This document shows, piece after piece, positions 23,872 to 33,384 of a DNA stretch of 64,000 bases. Below the pieces are notes generated by a model. It did no database searches, was not told where the DNA came from, and worked only from the letters and a program-made list of their open reading frames with translations. This DNA comes from Verrucomicrobiota bacterium (GTDB lineage Bacteria; Verrucomicrobiota; Verrucomicrobiia; Opitutales; Opitutaceae). The translations under genes were made by a program, and so were the position numbers. The DNA is taken from NCBI GenBank assembly GCA_028293565.1, contig JAQGON010000111.1, positions 1 to 64,000 on the forward strand, given 5' to 3'. How positions within the stretch are numbered: the first letter of the stretch is position 1; each line of letters opens with the position of its first letter.

Positions 23872-24489
23872 TCAGAGGTTCACCGCCAGGATGGCATCCC
23901 GGTTGGGATAATCGGCCAGGGGCACGATGGTGCCGTTCTGCGGCTCAATGATGAAGAAACCGTCGCTCGTCCCGACGACGACGACCGAGTGGGAGATGCC
24001 GGCCTTGATCCCCGCGAAGTCGTGGTCGTTGAAGACGATGGCCCAGCCAACGCAGATCGAACCGCGGGTCTCGCCGCCCTTGCGCGCGAGCAGGTCGGCG
24101 AAGGCGACAAAACAGCGCGAGTATTTGTCGCAGTCGAAGATCGGCTCTTCGTAGCGCATGTCGAGCGACACCTCGAGTTTCCGGAACCACCTCACGAAAG
24201 CCAGCAGCCATTCGTGGTCCGGTCGCACAAAGAGCCGGCGTGCGTAATTGATGTCGGGCTGCCTGGCCGTCGACTTTCTGAATTCGGCGATGACGTCCTC
24301 GATCGTGCCTTGTGACGATTTCGCCATCACCCATTTGGGTGGAAAAGGCAGGGGAATCATCGGCTGTCGCGCCAGCGCCGCAAAATCCGGCGAGAGGCGA
24401 TCGACGTCCTCGTCCGCGGCTGAATTGACCGCCGCGCAACCGAGCGCCACGCCGACGAGCGAGGCGAAGCGGAAGGGGGCGCGCTTCAT
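23872..24489 (-). CDS. secreted papain-like protease candidate (chimerolectin/MOA C-terminal type)
   Basis: A 205-residue secreted protein (signal ends near NSAAD). The order IFDCDKYSRCF (Cys 120), ISHSVVVVGT (His 167) and IIEPQNG (Glu 182) resembles the Cys-His-Glu triad of the cysteine-protease domain found at the C-terminus of the MOA lectin and in bacterial single-domain relatives ('C D..a..F...G H a..v...iEPQ.g'). The spacing is similar. No lectin part is attached. First gene of an apparent four-gene operon: protease-like, dead paralogue, Cache sensor, receiver. A link between proteolysis or ligand binding outside the cell and sensing is inferred. Family assignment by motif only. Confidence 0.6.
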   Translation of the reverse strand: MKRAPFRFASLVGVALGCAAVNSAADEDVDRLSPDFAALARQPMIPLPFPPKWVMAKSSQGTIEDVIAEFRKSTARQPDINYARRLFVRPDHEWLLAFVRWFRKLEVSLDMRYEEPIFDCDKYSRCFVAFADLLARKGGETRGSICVGWAIVFNDHDFAGIKAGISHSVVVVGTSDGFFIIEPQNGTIVPLADYPNRDAILAVNL

Positions 24490-25420
24490 CGGGAGACAGT
24501 GTGACGAACGGAAGGACCAAGAGACGAACGACGAGGGCGGGGCTTTCGCAGCTTTCGCGGAGGGCGAGCGAAACTCACGAGAACCCCTTCAGGCGGACGA
24601 GGAATTCGGTGTCGTGATCCGCAGGATGCTCAGCGATATCGCGGGAGGCGACCTCGACCGAGCCGCCGAACTGCTTCTCCATGGTATTCATCCTTGTCGC
24701 GATCATGGGCATCAGGGCAAACGCAGGGAGTGGTTCGAGGCGGGGTCCGACAACATAACGGCAGAGAAGCAGAGTGAACGCGCCGCAGCGTAAGAGGGTC
24801 AAGGGCGGAGCGCCAGACCGCCTGGTCGATTGGCGGACGGTGCGACGGTCCTGTGGGATCAGGGAATTCTCCAGACGCCCCCCAGGTCGTGCTGCGGTTG
24901 TGACGGTTCTCTGTTTTTAACCGCGAAGAACGCCAAGATCGCGAAGGAAAATCGAGGGCTTGGACCTTCGCGCTCTTGGCGTTCTTCGCGGTTCACTGAT
25001 TGGCGACTCGGCATCCCGTTGCTTTTTTGGCGCGACGGGGACTTTCGGATTATAACGGACACTGATATCGTCGCCGGGGTCGCGGGCCCGGGGTTCCTGC
25101 TGTCGTTTCCGACGATTGCAGGGCGGCAGGCGCGGAAGTGATTGCGCGGACACCGCATAGGTTTTGTCCCGGATCCTGTCCTTCGGCGGTCAGCTCATCT
25201 TCGCATCCCGCGGCCCCGAGTCACCGCCGGGCGAAACCGGAACCGCCCCGGCGATCCCACCACTAATCCGCATGAAGACATCCCTTGCCGCCGGTGGGAC
25301 GATGCGAGCCGCGGCCAACGCGGGACAGCGATCCGTTCTGAAATCGGACGTCGCTGCCGCTTCGCCTCCACGCAGCTTTTCCGGAAAGGCTTTCGTTTCA
25401 CGTCGTCGTGAGGAGGGTCC
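24490..25420. other. 931-base gap with a hairpin repeat; no convincing gene
   Basis: It contains repeat C copy 2 at 24917-24996. A 75-codon minus-strand ORF (24575-24802) ends MEKQFGGSVEVASRDIAEH.. and might be a gene remnant, but it has no recognisable family. The promoters of the divergent protease-sensor operon and of the hybrid kinase at 25421 should lie in this gap. The kinase has a good ribosome site, GAGGAGG, seven bases before its ATG. Confidence 0.6.
24917..24996. repeat. dispersed hairpin repeat C, copy 2
   Basis: The arms TTAACCGCGAAGAACGCCAA and TTGGCGTTCTTCGCGGTTCA are almost perfect reverse complements separated by about 40 bases, giving a long stem. It is the clearest member of the family. 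Confidence 0.85.
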
Positions 25421-27697
25421 ATGGCTCGGGAACTACGGGTGCTGATAATCGAGGACTCGGTCCACGACGCCGAGCTCTGCCTCGAGGCGCTGCGGGAAGC
25501 CGGGTATGAGCCGGTTTTCACCCGCGTCGACGCCCTCGCGGCCATGCGGAAGGAGCTGGATGCGAAGTCATGGGACGTCGTGCTGTGCGATTATTTCCTG
25601 CCGGGCTTCGATGCGCTCGAGGCCATCCGTCAGATCCATGAACTCTGCGCGGACCTTCCCGTGGTCGTCGTGTCCGGTTCGCTGGGCGACGAAGCCGCCG
25701 CCGCCGTGATCAAGGCGGGAGCGGCCGATTACCTTTTGAAGGACCGCCTCGCCCGGCTGGGCGCCGCCGTGGATCAGGCGATCCAAGGAAGCCTGCTCCG
25801 CCGCGTCCACCAGCAAAACCTCGAGGCGCTCGCCGGCGCGAAGGAGATGCTCCAGACCGTCTTCGACTCCGCGCCGGTGGCCATCCTGGGCATCGACCTC
25901 GAGGGACGCATCCGGAAATGGAGCGCCGGAGCGGAACGCATGTTCGGATGGACCGAGGCGGAAACGATCGGGAAAATATGCCCGACAATTCCCGAGGACT
26001 CGATTTCGGAGTACCAAGCCATGGTCGCTCGGGTGGTCCGCGACCATCAGGAGCTGCTGGAGGTCAAGCTCCGCAAAAAAAAGAACGGCGAGATCGTCCA
26101 GGCCAGCGTCCGCGCCGCGCCGCAGCACGACGCCACCGGAAAGACCGTCGGCATGGTCGCGATCATGGAGGACCTCACCGCGCGCAAAAAGGCGGAGGCG
26201 GCGGTGCAGTTCCAGGCCCAGATTCTCAATCACATCGGCGAATCGGTCCTCGCGACGGACCCGGAGGGAAAAATCATCTATGCGAACCAGTTCGCGGCGT
26301 GTCTCTACGGCTGGGCCACCGCCGAGATGATCGGACGAAACATCCTGGACCTGGTGATGCCGCCGGAGCGCCAGTCGCAGTCCGACGAAATCATCCAGCG
26401 CGTGCGCGCCGGCCAGGTCTGGCGGGGCGAGGCGATGCAGCAGGACAAATGCGGCCGCGTGTTCCCGACCTCGATGACCAGCACCCCGATCCTGGACACG
26501 GAGGGAAAGCTGGCCGCCGTGATCAACATCTCGACCGACATCACGGAACAGAAGCAGGTCGAGGCGCAGTTCCTGCGGAACCAGCGCATCGAGGGCATCG
26601 GCAGCCTGGCCGCGGGCGTCGCGCACGACCTCAACAATGTGCTCGCCCCGATCATGATGGCGGTCGGGCTCCTGAAAACCACCGCGCGGGACGTCCCGGA
26701 AACGAAGCTGCTCGGCACGCTGGAAACCAGCGCGCAGCGCGGCGCCGACCTCGTCAAGCAGGTGCTGCAGTTCGCCCGCGGCGCGGAGGGCCGCCAGGTG
26801 CCGGTTTCGCCCGCGAGGGCGATCGCCGAAATGGAGGACGTGATGGCGAGGACGTTTCCCAAATCGATCCGCCGCGAGATCCGCGTCGCCGACAACATCT
26901 CCAACATCGTCGGCGATCCGACCCAGGTGCACCAGGTCCTCCTCAACCTCTGCCTGAACGCGCGCGATGCGATGCCGCGCGGCGGCACCCTCACGCTCGC
27001 CGCCGAGAACACCATGATCGACGAGCAGTACGTGAAGATGAACCAGAAGGGCCGCACCGGGCCGCACGTCGTCATCACCGTCTCCGACACCGGCACCGGC
27101 ATCCCCGCCCAGCTGCGCGAGCGGATCTTCGATCCTTTCTTCACCACGAAGGAGCGCGGGAAGGGCACGGGACTCGGGCTCGCCACCGTGATGACGATCG
27201 TGCGCGGCCACCAGGGTTTCATCCAGCTGCGGAGCGAACCCGGGCAGGGCACGGAGCTGAAGGTCTTTTTTCCGGCGGACGCGAGAGTCGCCTCCCGCAG
27301 CCCGATGCCGGCCCCCAGCCTGCCGCACGGCCAGGAGGAATGGGTGCTGCTCGTGGACGACGAGCCGTCGATCCTTTCGATCACGCAACAGACGCTGGAG
27401 GCCTTCGGATACCGCGTGCGCGTGGCGTCGAACGGCGCCATGGCGGTGGCCATCTATGCCCAGTTCATCAGCGAGATCGCGGTGGTGATCACCGACATGA
27501 CGATGCCGATCATGGACGGCGCGGCGTTGATCCACGCGCTGCACAACCTGAATCCCGAGGTGCGCATCATCGCCGCCAGCGGAGGCGCGAGCACCAACGG
27601 AACCCTCCCCTCGCCCGCGGGCGTGAAAGGCATGCTCAACAAGCCCTACACCGCCGAAACCCTGCTCGGCGCCGTCCACGCCGCCCTGAAACGATAA
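25421..27697 (+). CDS. hybrid histidine kinase (REC-PAS-PAS-HisKA-HATPase-REC)
   Basis: A 758-residue cytoplasmic protein with a strong ribosome site (GAGGAGG). Receiver 1 carries Asp near 57 (VVLCDYFLPG); two PAS domains span about 145-265 and 270-390 (FDSAPVAILGIDLEG, NHIGESVLATDPEGKIIYAN); the phospho-accepting His is near 402 (GVAHDLNNVLAP); the ATPase has LNARDAMPRGG, DTGTGIPAQ, FFTTKERGKGTGLGLATV; receiver 2 has Asp near 692 (VVITDMTMP). It is the longer paralogue of the kinase at 16148, sharing the same order and several identical stretches. No dedicated output domain is encoded next to it, so a downstream regulator elsewhere, or the solo receiver at 21266, may receive the phosphate. 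Confidence 0.95.
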   Translation: MARELRVLIIEDSVHDAELCLEALREAGYEPVFTRVDALAAMRKELDAKSWDVVLCDYFLPGFDALEAIRQIHELCADLPVVVVSGSLGDEAAAAVIKAGAADYLLKDRLARLGAAVDQAIQGSLLRRVHQQNLEALAGAKEMLQTVFDSAPVAILGIDLEGRIRKWSAGAERMFGWTEAETIGKICPTIPEDSISEYQAMVARVVRDHQELLEVKLRKKKNGEIVQASVRAAPQHDATGKTVGMVAIMEDLTARKKAEAAVQFQAQILNHIGESVLATDPEGKIIYANQFAACLYGWATAEMIGRNILDLVMPPERQSQSDEIIQRVRAGQVWRGEAMQQDKCGRVFPTSMTSTPILDTEGKLAAVINISTDITEQKQVEAQFLRNQRIEGIGSLAAGVAHDLNNVLAPIMMAVGLLKTTARDVPETKLLGTLETSAQRGADLVKQVLQFARGAEGRQVPVSPARAIAEMEDVMARTFPKSIRREIRVADNISNIVGDPTQVHQVLLNLCLNARDAMPRGGTLTLAAENTMIDEQYVKMNQKGRTGPHVVITVSDTGTGIPAQLRERIFDPFFTTKERGKGTGLGLATVMTIVRGHQGFIQLRSEPGQGTELKVFFPADARVASRSPMPAPSLPHGQEEWVLLVDDEPSILSITQQTLEAFGYRVRVASNGAMAVAIYAQFISEIAVVITDMTMPIMDGAALIHALHNLNPEVRIIAASGGASTNGTLPSPAGVKGMLNKPYTAETLLGAVHAALKR

Positions 27698-27765
27698 CCC
27701 CCCGGAATTCCGAACTCCGAACTGCGATCTCCGAACTGCGATCTGCGAACCTTCCGCCGCCCGGT

Positions 27766-28626
27766 TCACCCCTTGACTCCGCTCGCGGCGACCCCTTCGA
27801 CAAAGCGCCGCTGCACGATCGCAAAGATCACGATCACGGGCAGCGTCATCACGGTCGCGAGCGTCATCACCAGGTGCCAGGGAATCTGGCCGGTGCTGCC
27901 GCCGGTGAGCTGCTCGGCGCGCGCGATGAAATAGAGCAGGCCCACCGGCAGCGTGCAGAGCTCCTCGTTCTGGAGATAAATCAGCGGATTGAAGAGATCG
28001 TTCCAGCTCCAGACGAACGTGAACACCACCACGGTCAGCACCGCCGGCAGGCTCATCGGCACCACGAGGCGCCAGAGGATCTCCCACTCCGACGCGCCGT
28101 CGAGCCGCGCCGCCTCCAGCAGACTCGGCGACAGCGTCCGGAAAAACTGCCGCAGCAGGAAAATCCCGAACACATTTCCGCCGAGCCACACCGGCACGAT
28201 CAGGGGCAGGTACGTGTTGACCCACCCGAGCGCGGCGAAGCCCTTGAACAGCGGGATCACCGTCACCTGCGCGGGCAGCATCACGGTCGAGAGCAGCGCG
28301 CCGAACAGCAGGTTCTTGTGGCGGACGTCGTAGAAGGCGAAGGCGTACGCCGCGGGACAGCAGGTCAGAAGCGTCCCGACGATCACCATCGTCGCCACGA
28401 AAAGCGAATTCAGGAAAAACCGGTAATAGGCGAAGCCCTCCCACACCGTGCGGTAGTTGACCCACTGCGGCGAGGCCGGCAGCCACGCCGGCGGGCTGCG
28501 CAGGATCTCCGGCTGGGTCTTGAGGCTCGTCAACACCATCCAGCCCAGCGGCACGAGCATCGCCAGCGCGATGAGCGTCAGCGCCGCATAGAGGCCGGCC
28601 GTGGCGAGGGTGCTGCGGCGGTGCAT
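27766..28626 (-). CDS. sugar ABC transporter permease, MalG type
   Basis: A 286-residue inner-membrane protein with six predicted helices. The EAA loop that docks with the ATPase reads EAARLDGASEWEILWRLVVP. The opening (LVPLGWMVLTSLKTQPEIL) and the close (RRFVEGVAASGVKG) are typical of CUT1-family MalG-type permeases. Its start lies one base after the stop of the MalF-type permease, in an operon ordered binding protein, MalF type, MalG type. No ATPase is encoded here, which is usual for CUT1 systems that share a common MsmK-like ATPase. Confidence 0.95.
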   Translation of the reverse strand: MHRRSTLATAGLYAALTLIALAMLVPLGWMVLTSLKTQPEILRSPPAWLPASPQWVNYRTVWEGFAYYRFFLNSLFVATMVIVGTLLTCCPAAYAFAFYDVRHKNLLFGALLSTVMLPAQVTVIPLFKGFAALGWVNTYLPLIVPVWLGGNVFGIFLLRQFFRTLSPSLLEAARLDGASEWEILWRLVVPMSLPAVLTVVVFTFVWSWNDLFNPLIYLQNEELCTLPVGLLYFIARAEQLTGGSTGQIPWHLVMTLATVMTLPVIVIFAIVQRRFVEGVAASGVKG

Positions 28627-28627
28627 G

Positions 28628-29527
28628 TCAGTCGGCGTAATGCACCCACCGGCGGCTCAGCCGGAAATTGACCGCCGTCAGGAGAAGGATGAATCCGAAC
28701 AGCAGCCACGCCATTGCGCTCGCCAGGCCCATGTGGAAATACCCGAAGGCCTGCTGATAGAGATTCAGCCCGTAAAACAGCGTCGCGCGCGCGGGCCCGC
28801 CGGGGATCGGCTGCCCCTGCGCCATCCCGAACGCGTACGCGATGTCGAACACCTTCAGGGCGGCGATCACGCCCATCACCACGTTGAAAAAAAGCACCGG
28901 CGAAATCAGCGGGAGCGTCACATGCCGGAACCGCGCCCACGCGCCCGCCCCGTCGATGTGAGCCGCCTCGTACAGTTCGCGCGGCACGTTCTGCAGGCCC
29001 GCGAGGAAGATCACCATCGGATACCCGAATCCCCACAGGCTCATCACGATCAGCACCACCAGCGCCCAGGTCGGCGAGGAGCTCCACGCCTGCCCCGCAA
29101 AACCCGCGAGCCCGAGCACGCGGTTGAGCAGGCCGCCGTCCGCCTGGAAAATATAACCGAACACGACCGCCAGCGCCGCCTGCGGCAGGATCGAGGGCAG
29201 GAAATAAACCGCGCGCCACCAGCCGCGCGCCCGCACCGGCTGGTGGAGGAGCAGCGCGAGCGCGAGCGACGCGAGGATCGAGAGCGGAACCTGGATCGCG
29301 GTGAACACCAGCGTCACGCGGACCGACGGCCAGAACGCGGCGTCGTGCCGAAAAAGATAAACGTAATTGCGCAGCCCGATGAACCGCGGCGGCGCCACGA
29401 CTTCGTAATGGCAGAAGCTCAGCCAGAGCGAATACAGCATGGGCCACACGCTGAAGCAGAGCAGCCCCGCGACCGCCGGCCCGACAAATGCCCAGAACCA
29501 GACGTGTTTCGCGCGCCCGGCCCTCAT
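28628..29527 (-). CDS. sugar ABC transporter permease, MalF type
   Basis: A protein of 299 residues from the ATG MRAGRAKHVWFWAFVG; the track ORF continues upstream in frame but only through the antisense of the binding-protein gene. Six membrane helices and the EAA loop YEAAHIDGAGAWARFRHVTLPLISP mark it as a CUT1 permease. The start overlaps the stop of the binding protein as ATGA, and the next permease begins a base after its stop, so expression is tightly coupled. Neighbours suggest an oligosaccharide substrate released by the nearby hydrolases and lyase. Confidence 0.95.
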   Translation of the reverse strand: MRAGRAKHVWFWAFVGPAVAGLLCFSVWPMLYSLWLSFCHYEVVAPPRFIGLRNYVYLFRHDAAFWPSVRVTLVFTAIQVPLSILASLALALLLHQPVRARGWWRAVYFLPSILPQAALAVVFGYIFQADGGLLNRVLGLAGFAGQAWSSSPTWALVVLIVMSLWGFGYPMVIFLAGLQNVPRELYEAAHIDGAGAWARFRHVTLPLISPVLFFNVVMGVIAALKVFDIAYAFGMAQGQPIPGGPARATLFYGLNLYQQAFGYFHMGLASAMAWLLFGFILLLTAVNFRLSRRWVHYAD

Positions 29528-30825
29528 GAGTCCGCCGGGTCGAAGGTGGCGAGAAAGGCGTTCGCGGCCGCCTCCGCGCGGCGCCCGGCTTCCTCCGGAG
29601 TCAGCTGGCCGAGGACCATCCGGTCGATCTCGGGCTGCACGATCTGGAGCATGATCTCGATGAAGTGCGGATGCCGCGGGATCGGCTCGCCGAATTCGAA
29701 CTGCGCGTAGGCCGCGCCGAGGTTCCGCGGGCGCTCGTGCCGCCGCGGGCCCCGGATGTTCGCCGCCGCCACCGACTGCCGCACGGCGAGGCTTCCGCGC
29801 GCGACGATCTCCGCGACCGCCTCGGGCCGGGTCAGGAATTTCATCAGCGCCCACGCCTCCTCCGGATGCCGGCATGTGCGCGCGATGCTGTAGCCCGCCA
29901 TCGCCAGCTCGCCCCCGCGCCGCGAATGCGGGCCCGCCGGCAGGAGCTGCACGTCCCAATCGAGCCCGGGCATCTGGTTGTAATTGAGCCAGTAGTTCAC
30001 ATGCCCCCCGACAATCATCGCGACGCGCTCGTTCACGAAGCCGTTGCGCGGCTCGAATCCCGCCGGCGCGCTGAAATGGTGGCGGCTCGATTTCTCCTCG
30101 TAAAACCGCAGTCCGGCAATCGCCTCCGGCGAACCCAGGAGGCAGCGCCGGCCGTCCTCGGTGAACACCTTGCCCCCCGCCTGCCGGACATAGATCAGCC
30201 ATTCGCCCCACCAGTTCTCCACGCGCGAGCAGCCCCAGACGTCTGGCCGGCCGTTGGTCCCCGCGTGCGTGAGCTGCTTTCCATTCGCGACGAGGTCGCT
30301 CCAGGTCCACCGCCCGGCCGGCTCGGGGAGTCCCGCCTCGGCGAACATCCGCCGGTTATAATAGAGCAGCGAGAGATTCATGTACTCCGGCATGATGTAA
30401 TACCGTCCCTCGTGCTGCATCGCCGTGCGGATCTGCGGGAAGAAATCGTCGAGTCCGAATTCCGCGGCGTCGCGCCGCACGTAGGCCGTCACGTCCATCG
30501 TCAGCGGCAGCAGATAGCTGATCCACACGTCGCCGGACAAAAAGATATCCGGCAGCTGCCGCGCGGCCGCGAGCGTCTTGAGCCGGACGTTATATTCGCT
30601 GTCCGGCACCCAGAGGATGCGCACCTCGATGTCCGGGTGCGCGCGTTCGAATGCCTTTGCCTGCGCCTCATAGTGATCCCGCAGCGGCGTGATCACCGAG
30701 TACCACGTGATGACCGTGCGCCCGTGTACCGGCCTAGGCTCGCGGCTGCGACCCGCCCACCAGAATCCGGCCCCCGCGACCAGCGCGAACGCCAGATACG
30801 ACCAGAGCTCGGGGCGTCGGCGCAT
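29524..30825 (-). CDS. extracellular sugar-binding protein of the ABC transporter
   Basis: A 433-residue CUT1 solute-binding protein. The ATG at 30825 is taken instead of the TTG one codon upstream. An N-terminal membrane or uncleaved signal helix (SYLAFALVAGAGFWWAG) lacks a lipobox cysteine, so it may be tethered in the inner membrane instead of lipidated. The mature part has ITWYSVITPLRDHYEAQAKAFERAHPDIEV and the family's LPDIFLSGD and MPEYMNLSLLYYNRRMFAEAGLPEP segments. It leads the operon of two permeases, and lies downstream of the TonB receptor on the same strand across a gap of about 145 bases. Confidence 0.92.
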   Translation of the reverse strand: MRRRPELWSYLAFALVAGAGFWWAGRSREPRPVHGRTVITWYSVITPLRDHYEAQAKAFERAHPDIEVRILWVPDSEYNVRLKTLAAARQLPDIFLSGDVWISYLLPLTMDVTAYVRRDAAEFGLDDFFPQIRTAMQHEGRYYIMPEYMNLSLLYYNRRMFAEAGLPEPAGRWTWSDLVANGKQLTHAGTNGRPDVWGCSRVENWWGEWLIYVRQAGGKVFTEDGRRCLLGSPEAIAGLRFYEEKSSRHHFSAPAGFEPRNGFVNERVAMIVGGHVNYWLNYNQMPGLDWDVQLLPAGPHSRRGGELAMAGYSIARTCRHPEEAWALMKFLTRPEAVAEIVARGSLAVRQSVAAANIRGPRRHERPRNLGAAYAQFEFGEPIPRHPHFIEIMLQIVQPEIDRMVLGQLTPEEAGRRAEAAANAFLATFDPADS

Positions 30826-30969
30826 CAACGGAAGTTCACCGGCGGGCAGCGGGCGCCGCCCCGCGAGGGACGAAGGGCGACACCCCGGCGCGCTGGCGGC
30901 TCAGCCGGCGCCGGGATCTCCCGCTCGCCGCGCCAGCGCGTGGAGGTCGCACGCTTCTGCGGGAATGCC

Positions 30970-33249
30970 TCAAAAGCGCGTCGAACCCGAGACGTAGAAG
31001 GAGCGGGGATCGCCCCAGGTCGTGTACAACGCGAGCGGCGCGGTGTCGCGGTAGAGCTTGTCGAAGACATTCTTCACGTTGACCTGGATGTTCCACTCGC
31101 GATGGCTCTCGAGCCTCAGCTTGTAGCCGAGCAGCAGATCGCAGACGCCGAACCCCGGAGTCTTCATCACGAAGTTCGGATCGGGGCTCTGGTTCGAGGC
31201 GGAATAGAAGCGCCCGCCGCCGCCGATGAAAAAGCCCTTGGCGCGCTGGCCGCCGAAGTCGTAGCGCGTCCAGAGCGTCAGCATGTCCTGCGGAAACCCG
31301 GCGAGCGGACGGCCGATGCGCGTCGGGGTCGTCGACTCGATGATCTTGGATTTGAACGAATGGGAATAGCCCGCGAGCGTCTGCCACGTCGCGGTCGGAT
31401 TGTACGACACATCCAGCTCGAGGCCCTGCGACTGCTCCGTGTCGCCGTAGGTGAACCAGGGCTGGCGGCCGGTCGCCGTTTCGCGGGCGGTATCGCGCGA
31501 GGCGATCTCGGTGCGCTTGATATCGTAGACGGTGAAGGTCGAGACCAGGCGGCCGTCGAGCAGCTCGGTCTTGATGCCGGCGTCGTAGCCCTTGCCCTCA
31601 ACCGGCTTCGCGGTCTTGCCGTCGGCGTCGACCGAAAACTGGCCCTCGATCGACGTGCTGTAGGTCGCGAACAGCGAGATGCCCGGGATCACCTTGTAGA
31701 GGGCGCCGACCTGCGGGGTCCACTTCTTGGCCACCGCATGCGCCTCGGGATTGGTCACCGTGCGCGTGTAATAGATGTCGTGGGTGATCTCGTTGCGGCG
31801 GATGCCGTAAAGCAGGTGGAGGTTCCCCCCGGCGTACTCCATGTGGTTCACGAAGTAGTAACCGGTCTGGATGTCGCGGCGGTCGCGCTCGATGCCGAAC
31901 GACTCGACGATCTCGGTCTGCGCGTCGCGCTTCGCATCCGTGCGCGGGTTGAAGTTCTGGAAGAGGCCATACCGGCCGTCCTGGAACCGCGACGCGGAAT
32001 CAAACACCCCCGGGGTCAGCTGGAAGACGCGGAGCCATTCCTGCCCGAGCTGCAGCGTGTTTTTCGCGCCGGCAAAATCGAATTTGAAGACGAGCCGGTT
32101 GTTGAGGTTGTAGGTGTCGCGGATGTTGCCGAAATTCCCGAAGCGGAAACGCAGCGTGCCGTCGGCGAACGGCTCCTGGTCGCCGCCGATCGAACGCAGC
32201 CCCATGAAATCGTCGCGCGCCCAGTTCGCGCTCATCTGGTAGGCGATGTTGTCGGTGATCACCTGCGCGAGGTCGAAGTCGAGGGTCGTCGACTTGTACG
32301 CCGAATAGACGCCCTTCCCCATGATGTACTTCCGGCCATAGGGGTCGTCGCCGCCGAAGATGGGGGCGAAAATATTGTAGGTCGGCGCGGCCGTCAGCCC
32401 GATCGAGTTCAGGTAGGTGCGCGCGCTCACGCCGGCCGGGACGTTCGGGTTGAAGAGATAGGCCGAGTTCGAGACCGCGTTGGCGCTCGATTCGAGGTCG
32501 GTGTTCTTCTTCCCCACTTTTTCGAGATCGATCGTGATGCGCGTCTTCGAGGTCGGCTTGAACAGCAGCGTGCCCCCGAAATAATGCTCCTTCCGGTAGT
32601 AATCCGTGCGGTAGCCCTTGGAGTCGATCCCGCCCGCGCCGAAGCGGAACGCCGCGTTGTCGCCGATCGTCTGGTCGAAGTAGAGCTCGCCCTTCAGGAA
32701 GCTCCAGCTGCCGGCGGTGACCTTGACCTCCGCGGTGTTGACCCCGATCTCGGGCTTGCGCGTGAGATAGTTCACCAGGCCGCCGGGACGGACGACGCCG
32801 AAGAAGACCGCGGAGGAGCCCTTGATCACCTCGATCCGGTCGATGTTCCAGGTCGGGTAAAGCTGCCGCCGGTATTGGCCGTTGCGGTACGCGATCAGGC
32901 CGTTGAATCCGCGAATCATGATGTGCGACTCATAGCGCGGATTCGTGGTGACGCCCGGCACGTAGCTGAGGATCTCGCTCTGCGACTGGCCCGACATGTC
33001 CCGGATCAGCTCGCCGGTCATGACGTTGATCGGGATCGGAACGTCCATGATCTTGGCGCCGATGCCGGTGGCGGTGATGGCGCTGGCGGCGCGGTAGCCC
33101 GTCGCGCGCTCGCTGTTCACCGAAAAGGCGTTGAGGGTGATGACTTCGTCCGGCGCCGGAGCGGCGGGCGGGTTCTGGGCGGACAGGACAATGGCGCTGC
33201 AGGCCATTCCGATGGACACAATCAGGTCACGGGGGTTGAACAGTTTCAT
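30970..33249 (-). CDS. TonB-dependent outer-membrane receptor
   Basis: A protein of 759 residues from the ATG MKLFNPRDLIVSIGMACSA, which gives a signal peptide; the 1192-codon track ORF is a read-through across LacI on the other strand. The plug domain is at about 55-170 (VPIPINVMTGELIRDMSGQSQ, IRGFNGLIAYRNGQ, VIKGSSAVFFGVVRPGGLVNY) and the 22-strand barrel follows. It ends in the aromatic FYVSGSTRF, the usual signal for outer-membrane insertion. A possible TonB box lies in DEVITLNAF near residue 35. There is no SusD partner. It is divergent from the LacI regulator and upstream of the sugar ABC operon, so an oligosaccharide or glycoside is a plausible substrate. Confidence 0.94.
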   Translation of the reverse strand: MKLFNPRDLIVSIGMACSAIVLSAQNPPAAPAPDEVITLNAFSVNSERATGYRAASAITATGIGAKIMDVPIPINVMTGELIRDMSGQSQSEILSYVPGVTTNPRYESHIMIRGFNGLIAYRNGQYRRQLYPTWNIDRIEVIKGSSAVFFGVVRPGGLVNYLTRKPEIGVNTAEVKVTAGSWSFLKGELYFDQTIGDNAAFRFGAGGIDSKGYRTDYYRKEHYFGGTLLFKPTSKTRITIDLEKVGKKNTDLESSANAVSNSAYLFNPNVPAGVSARTYLNSIGLTAAPTYNIFAPIFGGDDPYGRKYIMGKGVYSAYKSTTLDFDLAQVITDNIAYQMSANWARDDFMGLRSIGGDQEPFADGTLRFRFGNFGNIRDTYNLNNRLVFKFDFAGAKNTLQLGQEWLRVFQLTPGVFDSASRFQDGRYGLFQNFNPRTDAKRDAQTEIVESFGIERDRRDIQTGYYFVNHMEYAGGNLHLLYGIRRNEITHDIYYTRTVTNPEAHAVAKKWTPQVGALYKVIPGISLFATYSTSIEGQFSVDADGKTAKPVEGKGYDAGIKTELLDGRLVSTFTVYDIKRTEIASRDTARETATGRQPWFTYGDTEQSQGLELDVSYNPTATWQTLAGYSHSFKSKIIESTTPTRIGRPLAGFPQDMLTLWTRYDFGGQRAKGFFIGGGGRFYSASNQSPDPNFVMKTPGFGVCDLLLGYKLRLESHREWNIQVNVKNVFDKLYRDTAPLALYTTWGDPRSFYVSGSTRF

Positions 33250-33331
33250 GGTACGGGGTGCTTGGGGGGAAATGAAACGAACCTGTGCTGTTGCATTCCT
33301 TCCGCTTTCGCTAGTCGACCCAGCAGAGTTC

Positions 33332-33342
33332 CTAACTGTTAG
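33332..33342. promoter_or_regulatory. palindrome in the divergent promoter region, possible LacI-family operator
   Basis: CTAACTGTTAG is an 11-base perfect inverted repeat in the 135-base space between the TonB receptor (minus) and the LacI-type gene (plus). LacI-family proteins bind short palindromes in such spaces. No further copy was seen near other genes of the window. Confidence 0.4.
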
Positions 33343-33384
33343 ATTTCGCGTGCCGTTTCCTCGGCGCGGGTTTAACCCACTCTC

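Noticed and set aside
24575-24802. 75-codon minus-strand ORF in the 24.5-25.4 kb gap
   Set aside because: No family, no good start and uneven composition; left as part of the gap description.
25568-28486. 972-codon minus-strand ORF opposite the hybrid kinase
   Set aside because: It runs antisense across the kinase and into the permease in a wrong frame; Arg/His/Asp-rich composition and no motif.
29665-33342. 1225-codon plus-strand ORF
   Set aside because: Antisense to the binding protein and the TonB receptor, both of which have strong family motifs.
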